Notes: a model not told the origin generated them from the sequence alone. A stretch of 64,000 nucleotides of DNA from an uncultured Pelagibacteraceae bacterium (GCA_902574215.1 CACGMR010000001.1:62001-126000); one strand, 5' to 3'. Counted from the first letter of the stretch, positions 1 to 9,353 are shown. Numbers and translations: made by a program.

Positions 1-1
1 A

Positions 2-1486
2 TTAATTGGATTAACAACAGCATTTACTTTTCAGAACATATTAATGGTTATGGTTGGTTGTTTTTTCGGAACAATCATTGGAATGTTACCAGGTCTTGGT
101 CCAATGACAGCTATCGCGTTAATGATACCAATCACTTATGGTTTTGATCCTGCAACAGGATTAATTTTGATGGCTGGAGTTTATTATGGAGCAGTATTTG
201 GCGGTTCTACTTCTTCTATACTATTAAATGCACCTGGTGTACCTGGAACTGTTGCAACTTCATTTGATGGTTATCCTATGGCACAACAAGGTAAAGCGGG
301 TAAGGCTTTAGCGATTGCTGCATGGAGTTCGTTTGCAGGTGGAACATTGTCTGCAATTTATTTATTATTTATGGCACCAAGTTTATCAAAAGTAAGTTTA
401 TCTTTTAGATCGCCAGATTATTTTGCCTTAATGATTTTAGGTCTAACTGCAATCGCTGCTTTTTCATCTAAAGGACAATTTTTAAAAGCTATGATGATGG
501 TAGTCCTTGGATTGATGTTAGCATCTGTTGGTCAAGATAGTTTGTCTGATATTACAAGATTTACATTTAATAATATGAACTTAACAGATGGAATAAGTTT
601 TGTACTTGTTGTGATGGCAACATTTGCAATGAGTGAAGCTTTAACAATTATTTTAAAAAGAAATGATCCAACCAGTGCTGCTAAACAAGTTTCTTTAACT
701 GAACTTGGTTCAATTAAAATCAATAAAGAAGAACGAACAAAAATGTACAAAACAATCCCAAGATCATCAGTAATTGGTTTTTTAATTGGTGTTCTTCCAG
801 GAGCTGGCGCAACTATTGCATCATTTTTAGCTTATGGCATGGAACGAAATGTTGTTAGTGATGAAGAAAAAGAAAAATTTGGTAAAGGAAGTGTAAATGG
901 TTTATCTGCACCAGAAACTGCAAATAACGCTGCTTGCTCAGGTTCTTTTGTGCCAATGCTCACTTTAGGAATTCCCGGGAGTGGAACTACAGCTGTAATG
1001 CTAGGGGCTCTTTTAGGTTTTGGTGTTCAGCCTGGTCCTAGACTTTATATGACGAATCCAGAGATTTTTTGGTCAATAATTATGTCTATGTATATTGGTA
1101 TGGTAATCTTACTGATATTAAACTTACCACTTATTCCTTACATAGCTAGAATTCTTGCTGTTCCTAAAAATTATTTAATTCCTCTTATTTTATTTTTCTC
1201 TGTTACTGGGATTTACGTAATGTCATTTAATAATTTTGATATTTATTTAATGATTGGGATAGCTGTAGTAGCAACTTTTTTAAGATTGTATGATTTCCCA
1301 ATGCCACCTTTGATATTAGCTTTTGTACTTGGTGGATTGATGGAAGAAAATCTTAGAAGGTCTTTGTTATTAAGTAATGGTTCGTGGGAATTTTTATGGG
1401 ACAGAACATTAACTACATGTATCCTAGCAGCTACAATTTTAATTGTAGTTTGGCATATTTACAAAACCTTTAAGAACAAAAATTAA
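2..1486 (+). CDS. tctA: Tripartite tricarboxylate transporter large permease TctA, 5' end outside window
   Basis: This is the large membrane permease of a TTT (tripartite tricarboxylate) transporter, which with a small permease and a periplasmic binding protein imports organic acids across the inner membrane. The frame is open from base 2 with plausible TctA sequence before the first ATG at 44, so the gene starts upstream of the window. The family hallmark GMLPGLGP follows the first visible ATG closely, and a second copy of the same idea (GVLPGAGA) lies about 235 residues further on, reflecting the internal duplication of TctA. GLSAPETANNAA is also typical. About ten hydrophobic segments are visible. 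The substrate cannot be read from the sequence. The partner genes are presumably just upstream, outside the window. Confidence 0.93.
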   Translation, partial: LIGLTTAFTFQNILMVMVGCFFGTIIGMLPGLGPMTAIALMIPITYGFDPATGLILMAGVYYGAVFGGSTSSILLNAPGVPGTVATSFDGYPMAQQGKAGKALAIAAWSSFAGGTLSAIYLLFMAPSLSKVSLSFRSPDYFALMILGLTAIAAFSSKGQFLKAMMMVVLGLMLASVGQDSLSDITRFTFNNMNLTDGISFVLVVMATFAMSEALTIILKRNDPTSAAKQVSLTELGSIKINKEERTKMYKTIPRSSVIGFLIGVLPGAGATIASFLAYGMERNVVSDEEKEKFGKGSVNGLSAPETANNAACSGSFVPMLTLGIPGSGTTAVMLGALLGFGVQPGPRLYMTNPEIFWSIIMSMYIGMVILLILNLPLIPYIARILAVPKNYLIPLILFFSVTGIYVMSFNNFDIYLMIGIAVVATFLRLYDFPMPPLILAFVLGGLMEENLRRSLLLSNGSWEFLWDRTLTTCILAATILIVVWHIYKTFKNKN

Positions 1487-1496
1487 GATTTAATAT

Positions 1497-2372
1497 CTAT
1501 TCGTTTTCTAGTAATTTTTTTTTAACCTTCATTTCACGATATGACATAATGAAAACTCCTAAAAATATAACACCAGCACCAATCCAAGTAAATAGATCAG
1601 GGATTTCGCTGAATACAAAATAGCCAACTATAGACGCGAAGACTAAACTTAAAAAAGAATATGGTTGTGTCATACTTACATCAACTAATTTATAAGCGTG
1701 ATTAATACAAAGATGCAACATTGTGCCAGAAAAACCTGCTAAAAATAAATAAATCAGAGTTTGTAAACCAGGCGTTTGCCAATAAAACAATGCAATTATG
1801 AAACTTAAAATTGTCATAAAAGTATACCCATGAGTTAAAATTGTGATTGAGCTATCATCTTTTGCAATAGTTTTTGTAATTATAATTACTATTGACCACA
1901 TAAAAGACGCTGCTAGTGCCATATAAACTCCAATAGAGATATCAATTATTCCTGGTCTTAAAATTATCAACATTCCAACAAACCCTAAAACCAGTGCAAA
2001 ACTTCTGTATATAAAAATTTTTTCTCCAAGAAACAAAACAGCCAAAATAGTTACTATGAAAGGAACAATAAACGATATTGCTGTAACCTTTTCAATTGGC
2101 ATCATTACTAAAGCTGAGAAAAATAACAGCATTGAAGGTAAATTTAAAACTGCTCTTAAAAAATGTTTTTTAAGATGATTTGTTTTAAAAACTGTAAATT
2201 TAGTTTTTAGTATATAAGGAAAAATAATTATGAAACCAAATAAAAATCTAAAAAATCCAGCAACATAAACATTTAGTTCTTCTTGAGCTAATTTTAAAAA
2301 AGTTAACATTAATGTTCCAAAAAAAACAGAGGTTATAATCAAAAAAATTGCAAATTTATTGTTTGAAATCAT
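1497..2372 (-). CDS. DMT-superfamily (EamA) transporter
   Basis: A 291-residue inner-membrane protein with ten evenly spaced hydrophobic helices and two EamA repeats, the usual size for drug/metabolite exporters. The repeat signature around residues 100-140 (LGEKIFIYRSFALVLGFVGM followed by ILRPG) is typical of EamA, and a weaker second copy lies near the C-terminus (SEIPDLFTWIGAGVIFLGVF). Its ATG overlaps the end of the upstream glycosyltransferase gene by four bases, so the two are probably co-transcribed on the minus strand. Family members export amino acids, purines or other metabolites, or import small molecules. Nothing here identifies the substrate. Confidence 0.85.
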   Translation of the reverse strand: MISNNKFAIFLIITSVFFGTLMLTFLKLAQEELNVYVAGFFRFLFGFIIIFPYILKTKFTVFKTNHLKKHFLRAVLNLPSMLLFFSALVMMPIEKVTAISFIVPFIVTILAVLFLGEKIFIYRSFALVLGFVGMLIILRPGIIDISIGVYMALAASFMWSIVIIITKTIAKDDSSITILTHGYTFMTILSFIIALFYWQTPGLQTLIYLFLAGFSGTMLHLCINHAYKLVDVSMTQPYSFLSLVFASIVGYFVFSEIPDLFTWIGAGVIFLGVFIMSYREMKVKKKLLENE

Positions 2373-3451
2373 TTTAGTATCTCATTATATTTTTGAATTA
2401 TTTTTGACCATTGAAATTTATTCGCAAATTCTTTTGCATTCTTTCCAAGCTCTAAATATTTTTTATTTTCTAACATTGAATTAATCGAGGAATAAATGTC
2501 ATCAAGATTACTACCATCACATATTAGACCAGTCTTTTCATGATCAATTGCATCAGCTGCTCCACCATCTTTACCACCAATTGATGGTATACCATATTGT
2601 GAAGCCTCAACATATGCAATTCCAAACCCTTCAACTGATTTTTTATGGATTATAGATGGCATAACAAAAATATTTGATTTTGAAAGTAAAGCATTTTTTA
2701 AATCATCACTTATATCTTTAAAAAACATAACTTGTGCTTCAAGATCTAGTTCTTTAACCAATTTTTTAATATTTTCTTCTTCTTCTCCATATCCAATACA
2801 GATATAAACAATATCAGGATAGATTTGTTTAAGGTTTCTAAGAGCCATCACTATTTTTTCATGATTTTTTCTCTTATCAAATCTTGATACAGTTATTAAT
2901 CTTGGATTTTTAACTTTTAGAAGGCTTTCTACTTTTTCTAATGATTTTTTATTTAGTTCTTTAACTGGATCAACACCAGGATTAATTACAATAATTTTAT
3001 TTTCATTTACCCCGGATTTAATTGCTAAATTTTTTGTATATTGCGAGTTAGCAATAACTTTTTCTACATTATTAAGAACACTTAATATTCTTTTATTTTG
3101 ACTTGATCCTTTAGGATGATTGATTTCTTTACTATGAATTAAACAGTATTTTTTTTTAGTTGTTTTAATGAGTTCTAAACTTTTCCAATGGTCAGCAATA
3201 ATTCCATTTATTTTATTTTCTTTAATATATTCGTTAATTAATTGTGCTTTTCTATATTTTCTAAGTAATTTAATTCCCCCAACTCTTTCTATCGAAAAAG
3301 AGACTTGTTCATCAAAATCTTTGTGACCTTCTATATGATCTGCAAAAACTTTTATCATAAAGTTTTTAGATAGCTCTCTTGTTAAACCCCACATTAGACT
3401 TTGCATGCCCCCAAGCTCAGGTGGAAATGATCTAGTTACAATTAGATACAT
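2369..3451 (-). CDS. Glycosyltransferase family 4 protein
   Basis: A 360-residue GT-B fold glycosyltransferase. The N-terminal domain starts with a family-4 acceptor-domain pattern (FPPELGGMQSLMWGL). The C-terminal nucleotide-sugar domain begins near residue 188 with SRFDKRKNHEKI and carries EGFGIAYVEAS near residue 275, the EX7E-type donor-binding motif. It probably transfers a sugar to a lipid or surface glycan at the cytoplasmic face of the inner membrane. Donor and acceptor are unknown. The gene lies between a redoxin gene, whose end it touches by one base, and the EamA transporter, which it overlaps by four, suggesting one transcript. Confidence 0.87.
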   Translation of the reverse strand: MYLIVTRSFPPELGGMQSLMWGLTRELSKNFMIKVFADHIEGHKDFDEQVSFSIERVGGIKLLRKYRKAQLINEYIKENKINGIIADHWKSLELIKTTKKKYCLIHSKEINHPKGSSQNKRILSVLNNVEKVIANSQYTKNLAIKSGVNENKIIVINPGVDPVKELNKKSLEKVESLLKVKNPRLITVSRFDKRKNHEKIVMALRNLKQIYPDIVYICIGYGEEEENIKKLVKELDLEAQVMFFKDISDDLKNALLSKSNIFVMPSIIHKKSVEGFGIAYVEASQYGIPSIGGKDGGAADAIDHEKTGLICDGSNLDDIYSSINSMLENKKYLELGKNAKEFANKFQWSKIIQKYNEILK

Positions 3452-4005
3452 TAATCATACTTCCATTTAATACTACAGCCTGCACTCGGTATTTGATCTT
3501 CAGGACCTTTTCCGGTTTCAGCTATTTGTCTCATAGCAGTTAGTAGATCACTTTCTCCGTCTTTAACTGGAATAAATTTTTTAAGCTCTCTTAATCGTCC
3601 TCTATATTGAAGTTCTAAATTTTTATTATAGCCAAAGAAATCTGGAGTACATACAGCATCATATGCTTTAGCAATTTTTTGAGTTTCATCATGTAAGTAA
3701 GGAAAATTGAAATGATTTTCATTTGAAAACTTGATCATGTTATCAAATGAGTCGTCTGGATAATTAACAAAGTCGTTTGAGCAGATAGCAACTGAGTTGA
3801 TACCAATTTTTTTTAATTCACTACAATCTTCAACTAATTCTTTTGTAATAGCTTTTACATATGGACAATGATTGCAAATGAACATTATCAAAGTTCCATT
3901 TTCACCTTTTATATCATTTAAGGATAGAATTTTATTATCAGTAGATTTTAATTCAAATGGAATAGCTTTTTGACCAAAATCACATATTGGAGTTTGTATT
4001 GGCAT
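3451..4005 (-). CDS. Thioredoxin-fold (AhpC/TSA-like) protein
   Basis: A 184-residue soluble redoxin-like protein. The thioredoxin-fold start is visible (strand, then CNHCPYVKAI near residue 44), giving a CxxC pair in the position of the thioredoxin active site. A conserved cis-Pro region follows around CTPDFFGY. This family of thioredoxin-like proteins is widespread in marine bacteria but its partner reductants are not defined. There is no signal peptide, so it is probably cytoplasmic. The start ATG leaves 19 bases to the divergent gamma-carbonic anhydrase gene, so both promoters must lie in or near that gap. Confidence 0.8.
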   Translation of the reverse strand: MPIQTPICDFGQKAIPFELKSTDNKILSLNDIKGENGTLIMFICNHCPYVKAITKELVEDCSELKKIGINSVAICSNDFVNYPDDSFDNMIKFSNENHFNFPYLHDETQKIAKAYDAVCTPDFFGYNKNLELQYRGRLRELKKFIPVKDGESDLLTAMRQIAETGKGPEDQIPSAGCSIKWKYD

Positions 4006-4024
4006 AATGTAAAATATATAGATT

Positions 4025-4537
4025 ATGTTTTATGATTTAAAAGATAAAAAACCAAAAAACTCTGGCGAAAATTGGGTAGCTCCTAATGCAACCATAATAG
4101 GGGACGTTACTTTAGAAAAAAATACAAGTATTTGGTTTAATGCAGTTCTTCGAGGAGATATTGAAAATATTCATATCGGTGAAGGATCAAATGTTCAAGA
4201 TGGAAGCGTATTACATACTGACCCAGGTTGCCCTCTAAAAGTAGGAAAAAATGTTACTGTTGGTCATTTAGTTATGCTTCATGGATCCACTATTGGAGAC
4301 AACAGTTTAATTGGGATTGGAGCTGTTATCTTAAATAAAGCTAATATTGGAAAGAATTGCATTATTGGAGCTAAAGCTTTGATAACAGAAAATAAAGAAA
4401 TTCCAGACAATTCTTTAGTTGTTGGTTCACCTGGAAAAATAATTAGAGAAGTTTCAGAGGAAGAAAAAAAAGCAGTATTTGAAAACACAAAGCATTATCA
4501 AGATAATTGGAAAAAATATTCGAAATCAATTTTTTAA
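4025..4537 (+). CDS. Gamma-carbonic anhydrase family protein
   Basis: A 170-residue left-handed beta-helix protein with hexapeptide repeats across most of its length. The three zinc histidines of the gamma-carbonic anhydrase family are present: one in HTDPGCP and two in VGHLVMLHG. The N-terminal [10 protein letters not shown] and [14 protein letters not shown] segment (here [13 protein letters not shown]) is also conserved. Members are trimers. Some hydrate CO2, while others (PaaY, YrdA) have different or unknown activities, so enzyme activity is inferred only. It is followed nine bases later by a DUF1330 gene on the same strand, probably one transcript. Confidence 0.9.
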   Translation: MFYDLKDKKPKNSGENWVAPNATIIGDVTLEKNTSIWFNAVLRGDIENIHIGEGSNVQDGSVLHTDPGCPLKVGKNVTVGHLVMLHGSTIGDNSLIGIGAVILNKANIGKNCIIGAKALITENKEIPDNSLVVGSPGKIIREVSEEEKKAVFENTKHYQDNWKKYSKSIF

Positions 4538-4546
4538 AGAGGATAA

Positions 4547-4837
4547 ATGCCAGCAGGGTATGTAATAGCACAATTGAAAATAACTAATCCTGAGAATTAC
4601 AAAGAGTATGTTGAAAAGGTTACTCCACTTGTAAAAAAATTTGGTGGAGAATTTTTAGTAAGAGCTGGTGAATTCCAAATATTTGATGGAGAAACAAAAT
4701 TTCCAAGAATAATTGTGCTTAAGTTTCCTAGTTATGAAAAAGCATTAGAATGGTATAATTCTGAAGAGTACAAACCAATAAAGCAAATTAGACTAGATAA
4801 TTCTGAAGGTACAAATATAATTATTAAAGGTATTTGA
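4547..4837 (+). CDS. DUF1330 domain protein
   Basis: A 96-residue protein of the DUF1330 family, a dimeric alpha/beta barrel of the ABM/ferredoxin-like type. The typical pattern is present: MPAGYVIAQLKITNPENYKEY at the N-terminus, a central GGEFLVRAGEFQ, then a C-terminal strand-helix around IIVLKFPSYEKALEWYNSEEY, which ends in the family signature (WYNSxEYxPI). No catalytic role is established for the family. AGAGG-like bases before the ATG (aagaggataa) serve as a ribosome binding site. It follows the gamma-carbonic anhydrase gene closely. Confidence 0.88.
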   Translation: MPAGYVIAQLKITNPENYKEYVEKVTPLVKKFGGEFLVRAGEFQIFDGETKFPRIIVLKFPSYEKALEWYNSEEYKPIKQIRLDNSEGTNIIIKGI

Positions 4838-4850
4838 AATAATAATTTAT

Positions 4851-5054
4851 TTACTTAAATAATAGATCGTTCATCGAATAAATGATCAATCCAATTATTA
4901 CTATAAATAAAATTAAGAAAGATAATTGCCCACTTAACTTTGATTTAATTTTGGTTTTACCCTCTTTAAATTTTTTAAAATGAATACTCCCAAATCTCAT
5001 TACAGCCAATCCTAAAATTATTAGAAATGCTGTGAATATATATCCAGTAACCAT
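4851..5054 (-). CDS. Small two-helix membrane protein
   Basis: A 67-residue protein with two hydrophobic segments (about residues 3-20 and 45-62) separated by a Lys-rich loop of roughly 20 residues, which fits a hairpin membrane protein with the basic loop in the cytoplasm. I do not recognise a family. Its start abuts the stop of the upstream pyridoxamine-oxidase-like gene, and the two probably share a transcript. Small membrane proteins of this form are common in SAR11, and its tight packing against a neighbour supports it being real. Confidence 0.6.
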   Translation of the reverse strand: MVTGYIFTAFLIILGLAVMRFGSIHFKKFKEGKTKIKSKLSGQLSFLILFIVIIGLIIYSMNDLLFK

Positions 5055-5660
5055 CTATGGAACTAACCAAGTATCTTTATTATTTTCTAAATTAAACTTT
5101 GCTCTTCGATGGCCTTTTGCTGCTAAATAAAGCCATTCTATGGATTTAATTTTACACTGAATAACAGTAAAGTTTTTATAACCTTCTTCACTTTGTTCTT
5201 TTGTATAATCAAAATTATCTAATTCTGGTTTAAGTCCAGAGGTTGGTAGATCTGACTCAGTTCCTGGACCATTATCAACCAAATAACATTTTCTACTAAT
5301 ATGTTGGGTTTTAGACCAAGATTCTTTTGTTACATCATTATTGTGATTAACCGTACATTCAACTTTCAATCTAACCTGTATTTTTTCATCTTTATCGTAA
5401 AATAACATTGCTGCATTTTTATTTGCTTTTAATTTTTCAATTTTATCTGACCTAATATCGCTATGATATTGTACTAAATTATTTGATTGATCAGATTTTC
5501 TTAGAACAACAATTCTTCCATCTAAGTCAGATTGATCCCCGCAAATAAATACAGGTATTCTAAAAGGAGAATCTCTGTCTTTCACAGCATTATCCAGCAT
5601 TGACCAAATTTTCTTTTTGATTTCTGCAAAGTCCTCGTAATAAGGAACTGTATCCGTCAC
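5055..5660 (-). CDS. Pyridoxamine 5'-phosphate oxidase family flavoprotein
   Basis: A 201-residue split-barrel flavin-binding protein. Residues 30-60 (FICGDQSDLDGRIVVLRKSD) and 85-105 (KNAAMLFYDKDEKIQVRLK) match the FMN-binding strands of the PNPOx family, and the C-terminal IKSIEWLYLAAKGHRRAKF is typical of the subgroup found in marine bacteria. True PdxH has a conserved C-terminal RLxP motif, which is not present (the end is NKDTWLVP), so PLP synthesis is not implied. It is the first of two tightly packed minus-strand genes and follows an oxidoreductase gene five bases away. Confidence 0.8.
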   Translation of the reverse strand: MTDTVPYYEDFAEIKKKIWSMLDNAVKDRDSPFRIPVFICGDQSDLDGRIVVLRKSDQSNNLVQYHSDIRSDKIEKLKANKNAAMLFYDKDEKIQVRLKVECTVNHNNDVTKESWSKTQHISRKCYLVDNGPGTESDLPTSGLKPELDNFDYTKEQSEEGYKNFTVIQCKIKSIEWLYLAAKGHRRAKFNLENNKDTWLVP

Positions 5661-5665
5661 AAATA

Positions 5666-6541
5666 TTATTTTTTCTTTTTTAATCTAGCAATCAAACCTG
5701 AGCTATCCCAACGATTTCCACCCATTTCTTGAACCTCAGCATAATAGCCATCAATAATTTCTGTTATGGGCACAGGTGAACCATTTTTTTTTGCTTCCTC
5801 GATTGCAATTTTTAGATCTTTTCTCATCCAATCAATAGCAAAACCATAATCAAACTTATCATCTGTCATAGTTCGGTATCTATTTTCCATTTGCCAAGAT
5901 TGTGCTGCACCTTTGGATATTGTTTCCATAACTTTATCCATATCTAAACCGGCGTTTATTCCAAAATTGATTGCTTCAGATAAACCTTGGACTGTTCCAG
6001 CAATACACATTTGGTTCATCATCTTTGTTAACTGACCACTTCCACAAGGACCAATTAATTTTACTTTTTTACTATAACAATCAATTACAGGCTCAGCCTT
6101 TTTAAACACTTCTTCATCACCACCAACCATTACTGTTAGTATTCCACCCTCAGCACCAGCTTGTCCTCCTGAAATAGGAGCATCTAAAAAACTAAACCCT
6201 TTATCATTTGCTTTTTTATTTAATTCTCTTGATACTTCTGCAGATACAGTTGAGTTATCAATAAAAATAGACCCAGATTTTGCTGTGTTAAACAATCCAT
6301 TTTCTCCAGTTGCTACTTCTCTTAAATCATCATCATTACCAACACATGTAAAAATGAAATCAGCACCATCTGCAGCCTCCGCAGGTGTATAGGCCATTTT
6401 ACCTTTATATTCACTAATCCATTTTTCAGCTTTAGATTTAGTTCTATTAAAAACAGTTACATTGTGTCCGGCTTTTGATATATATCCAGCCATTGGGTAG
6501 CCCATAACCCCAAGACCTATGAAAGCAACATTACAAGTCAT
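5666..6541 (-). CDS. NAD-binding beta-hydroxyacid dehydrogenase (HIBADH/GarR-like)
   Basis: A 291-residue dehydrogenase of the 3-hydroxyisobutyrate / tartronate-semialdehyde reductase family. The Rossmann motif is at residues 7-20 (FIGLGVMGYPMAGY) followed by VFNRT, where R suggests possible NADP preference. The substrate motif DAPISGGQAGAEGG is near residue 120, and the catalytic Lys is in GSGQLTKMMNQM near residue 170. Length and domain order are normal for the family. The true substrate (3-hydroxyisobutyrate, tartronate semialdehyde, succinic semialdehyde or another) cannot be fixed by sequence reading. It is divergent from the MFS gene that starts 12 bases away. Confidence 0.87.
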   Translation of the reverse strand: MTCNVAFIGLGVMGYPMAGYISKAGHNVTVFNRTKSKAEKWISEYKGKMAYTPAEAADGADFIFTCVGNDDDLREVATGENGLFNTAKSGSIFIDNSTVSAEVSRELNKKANDKGFSFLDAPISGGQAGAEGGILTVMVGGDEEVFKKAEPVIDCYSKKVKLIGPCGSGQLTKMMNQMCIAGTVQGLSEAINFGINAGLDMDKVMETISKGAAQSWQMENRYRTMTDDKFDYGFAIDWMRKDLKIAIEEAKKNGSPVPITEIIDGYYAEVQEMGGNRWDSSGLIARLKKKK

Positions 6542-6552
6542 AATTTTTTTCT

Positions 6553-7758
6553 ATGTTTAAAAGTTTAAGTTTAAAAGTAATTGTATTTGGATTTATCTTT
6601 ACATTTTTTTCCAGTTTTGGACAGAGTTTTTTTCTTGGCCTATTTAATTCTAGTATAAGAGACGCCTTATCAATTACACATGGACAATTTGGCTCAATTT
6701 ATGCATCAGCTACTTTATTAAGTAGTATTGTTTTAGTTTGGATTGGAAAAAAAATTGATGATGTAAATATATTAAAGTTTGCATCTTATGTAATAATTTT
6801 TTTGTCAGCTTCCTGTTTTATATTTTCAAAAATTTCATCAGTTATTTTTCTATTTGTAGGAATTTTTTTAATGCGTTTAGCTGGACAAGGATTATCAAGT
6901 CACACAGCTACAACAACCATATCTCGTTTTTTTGAAAAAAATAGAGGCAGAGCTTTAAGTACAGGTTGGTTAGGTTTGTCATTAGCTGAATTTATAATGC
7001 CAGTTTTAATTGTTTTTTTATTAACTTTTATAGAATGGAGAGATATTTGGGTTTCAATTTCTATTTTGGTTATATTAGTTTTACCTGCTGCAACATTTAT
7101 TTTAGTAAAAGAGATTAAACTTGATACTAGAGAAGAATCTAAAATTGAGGAGAACAATAAAGAAATTAAACAATGGAAAAGAATAGAAGTTTTAAAAGAT
7201 TATAGATTTTACATCATTTGTATGACGATGTTAGCAATGCCATGGATTGCAACAGGATCTTTTGTTTATCAGTCTTTTATATCCTCATCTAAAGAGTGGG
7301 GACCTTATGTAATTGCACAATCATTTATGGCATACTCTATTTTATCAGTTATTACTCTTTTTATATCTGGTTTTTTAATTGATAAATTTTCAAGTAGAAA
7401 ATTATTAATCTATATGAATATCCCACTTCTTTTTGGCACTATAGTTCTTTACTATTTTAATGCACCAATTTCTTCTTTTGTTTTTTTTGGTTTAGTGGGG
7501 GTGACAAATGGTTTAGCAAACGTACTTGGTTCCTCAACTTGGGCTGAGATTTATGGTGTTAAATATATTGGGTCCATAAAAGCCTTAACAACCGCATTGA
7601 TGGTATTTTCAACAGCATTTGGTACGGCTCTATTTGGTTTTCTGATTGATATTGGCTTTTCAATTGAACAGATAGCCGTTGTTTCAGGAACTTATATTTT
7701 TGGTTCAATTATTCTTCTTTATTTGGTTAAAAATAAGCTAAATCCTAATTATTTATAA
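6553..7758 (+). CDS. MFS transporter
   Basis: A 401-residue inner-membrane protein with about twelve transmembrane helices in two halves separated by a charged cytoplasmic loop (around residues 190-215, rich in Glu/Lys). The region around residues 50-75, between helices 2 and 3, has the loop seen in major facilitator proteins (WIGKKIDDVN), and the equivalent loop recurs in the second half (GFLIDKFSSRK). Substrate unknown. The start ATG lies 12 bases from the divergent dehydrogenase start, so the two genes share a very short promoter region and may be functionally linked. Confidence 0.87.
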   Translation: MFKSLSLKVIVFGFIFTFFSSFGQSFFLGLFNSSIRDALSITHGQFGSIYASATLLSSIVLVWIGKKIDDVNILKFASYVIIFLSASCFIFSKISSVIFLFVGIFLMRLAGQGLSSHTATTTISRFFEKNRGRALSTGWLGLSLAEFIMPVLIVFLLTFIEWRDIWVSISILVILVLPAATFILVKEIKLDTREESKIEENNKEIKQWKRIEVLKDYRFYIICMTMLAMPWIATGSFVYQSFISSSKEWGPYVIAQSFMAYSILSVITLFISGFLIDKFSSRKLLIYMNIPLLFGTIVLYYFNAPISSFVFFGLVGVTNGLANVLGSSTWAEIYGVKYIGSIKALTTALMVFSTAFGTALFGFLIDIGFSIEQIAVVSGTYIFGSIILLYLVKNKLNPNYL

Positions 7759-7766
7759 AATAGCCC

Positions 7767-7795
7767 TTGATTTTTAAAGACTCACTGTGTAGATA
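7767..7795 (+). promoter_or_regulatory. Sigma70-type promoter of rpoZ giving a leaderless mRNA
   Basis: TTGATT (7767-7772), a 17-base spacer, then TAGATA (7790-7795). A start site 6-8 bases after the -10 box falls on or beside the A of the rpoZ ATG at 7802. No ribosome binding site exists between the promoter and the ATG, which fits leaderless initiation. Confidence 0.6.
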
Positions 7796-7801
7796 CTCCG
7801 C

Positions 7802-8338
7802 ATGGCAAGAGTAACCGTAGAAGACTGCATAGATAAAGTAGAGAGCCCTTATGAATTAGTACTAGTTGCTAAAGAAAGAGCTACTCAATTAAATGCTGGA
7901 ATAGAACCAACAATTGATAGAGATAACGATAAAAATACAGTTATTTCATTAAGAGAAATTGCAGAAGAAAAAATTAAAGTTTCAGATTTAACAGATAGTG
8001 CTGTTTATAAGCTTAGAAAACATGTTGAACAAGTTGATGATAGTGCAGAGGATGATGAAGAAATAGGTGATGATTTTGAAAATCTTTACAAAGGTGAAAT
8101 TTCAAAAAGTGGTACGCCAATTTTACCATCTAAAAGAGCAAGAAAAACTCCGGAAAAAATTCAAGTAACAAAAGAAGATTTGGCTGAGCTATCAGAAACA
8201 GCTACTCCAGAAGTTGATAATTCAGTAGGAGAAGAAACTATGAATGAACAAGGAGAAGTTTCTTTAGATGAAGTAACAGAATCAGAAAATCAAGAAGTGG
8301 ACGTATCTTCAGACGACACTGAAGCTTCAAACTCTTAA
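7802..8338 (+). CDS. rpoZ: DNA-directed RNA polymerase omega subunit, long acidic form
   Basis: Omega binds the C-terminus of beta-prime and helps RNA polymerase assembly. The first 80 residues match RpoZ: MARVTVEDCIDKV, the helix FELV/ALVAKERATQL-like segment (here YELVLVAKERATQLNAG), and the VISLREIAE segment. At 178 residues it is well over the usual 70-130. The extra C-terminal part from about residue 80 is strongly acidic with many Glu, Asp and Ser and looks disordered. The promoter implies a leaderless transcript. dusA follows 22 bases later on the same strand. Confidence 0.95.
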   Translation: MARVTVEDCIDKVESPYELVLVAKERATQLNAGIEPTIDRDNDKNTVISLREIAEEKIKVSDLTDSAVYKLRKHVEQVDDSAEDDEEIGDDFENLYKGEISKSGTPILPSKRARKTPEKIQVTKEDLAELSETATPEVDNSVGEETMNEQGEVSLDEVTESENQEVDVSSDDTEASNS

Positions 8339-8360
8339 AAAAATAATATAAAGTTATACC

Positions 8361-9353
8361 ATGAATAGGAAAGTATCAGTTGCTCCTATGATGGATTGTA
8401 CAGATCGTCATGAACGATTTTTTCTTAGATTAATATCCAAAAACACTCTTCTTTATACTGAGATGGTAGTCGATGAAGCCATAAACAGAGGAGATAAAAA
8501 GAAGTTATTAGAGTTTAATATTAATGAGAAACCTGTAGCACTTCAATTAGGAGGCTCTTCTCCAAAACTTTTAGCTGAAGCAACTAAAGTAGGCGAAGAT
8601 TTTGGTTATGATGAAATTAATCTAAACTTAGGTTGTCCTAGTAAAAAAGTTGAAAAAAATAGATTTGGCGCTTGTTTGATGAAAGAACCAAATTTGGTAG
8701 CAGATTGTTTAAGTAAAATGCAATCAGTTACAAAATTGCCAGTAACTATAAAAACAAGAATTGGTTACGATGATGTAGAAGATTATGAAAATTTACATAG
8801 TTTTATTTCTACCCTAAAAGCAACTGGAGTTAAAACTTTTATCATTCATGCAAGAAAAGCAATGTTAGGCAAATTTACACCTAAGCAAAATTTAAATATT
8901 CCACCTTTAAAATATGAGTATGTATATAAATTAAAAAAGGATTTTCCTAATGAAGAGATAATAATAAACGGAGGAATAACTTCAATAGATGAAATAAAAC
9001 CTCATTTAGAAAAAACAGATGGTGTAATGATAGGAAGAGCTGCATATCATACTCCTTATTTATTGGCAGATATCGAAAAAGAAATATTTAACAATGATGA
9101 TGTTCCAAGCAGACAAGATGTAATTGAACAACTTATTCCTTATGTTAAAGAAGAATTAAAAAAAGGAACAAGATTAAATCAAATTATGAGACATACTCTT
9201 GGTTTATTTCATGGTCAAACAGGTGCAAGTTATTGGAAAAGATATTTAAGTGAAAATATGTGTGTGAGAGATGCTGATGTGAAAAAAATTGATCACATAA
9301 TGGATAAAATTAAATACAACAATGTAGATACTAGAGTAGGCCCGTCTGCTTAA
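8361..9353 (+). CDS. dusA: tRNA-dihydrouridine(20/20a) synthase DusA
   Basis: A 330-residue flavoenzyme that reduces uridine 20/20a in the tRNA D-loop using NADPH. The FMN-barrel start VAPMMDCTDRHERFFLR is characteristic of DusA rather than DusB/C (both have APM but different following residues). The conserved LNLGCPS motif with the key cysteine and FGACLM follow at about residues 90-110. HARKAMLGKFTPKQN and the phosphate-binding INGGI and GVMIGRAAY segments complete the barrel, and a C-terminal helical domain binds tRNA. Length is normal for the family. Confidence 0.95.
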   Translation: MNRKVSVAPMMDCTDRHERFFLRLISKNTLLYTEMVVDEAINRGDKKKLLEFNINEKPVALQLGGSSPKLLAEATKVGEDFGYDEINLNLGCPSKKVEKNRFGACLMKEPNLVADCLSKMQSVTKLPVTIKTRIGYDDVEDYENLHSFISTLKATGVKTFIIHARKAMLGKFTPKQNLNIPPLKYEYVYKLKKDFPNEEIIINGGITSIDEIKPHLEKTDGVMIGRAAYHTPYLLADIEKEIFNNDDVPSRQDVIEQLIPYVKEELKKGTRLNQIMRHTLGLFHGQTGASYWKRYLSENMCVRDADVKKIDHIMDKIKYNNVDTRVGPSA

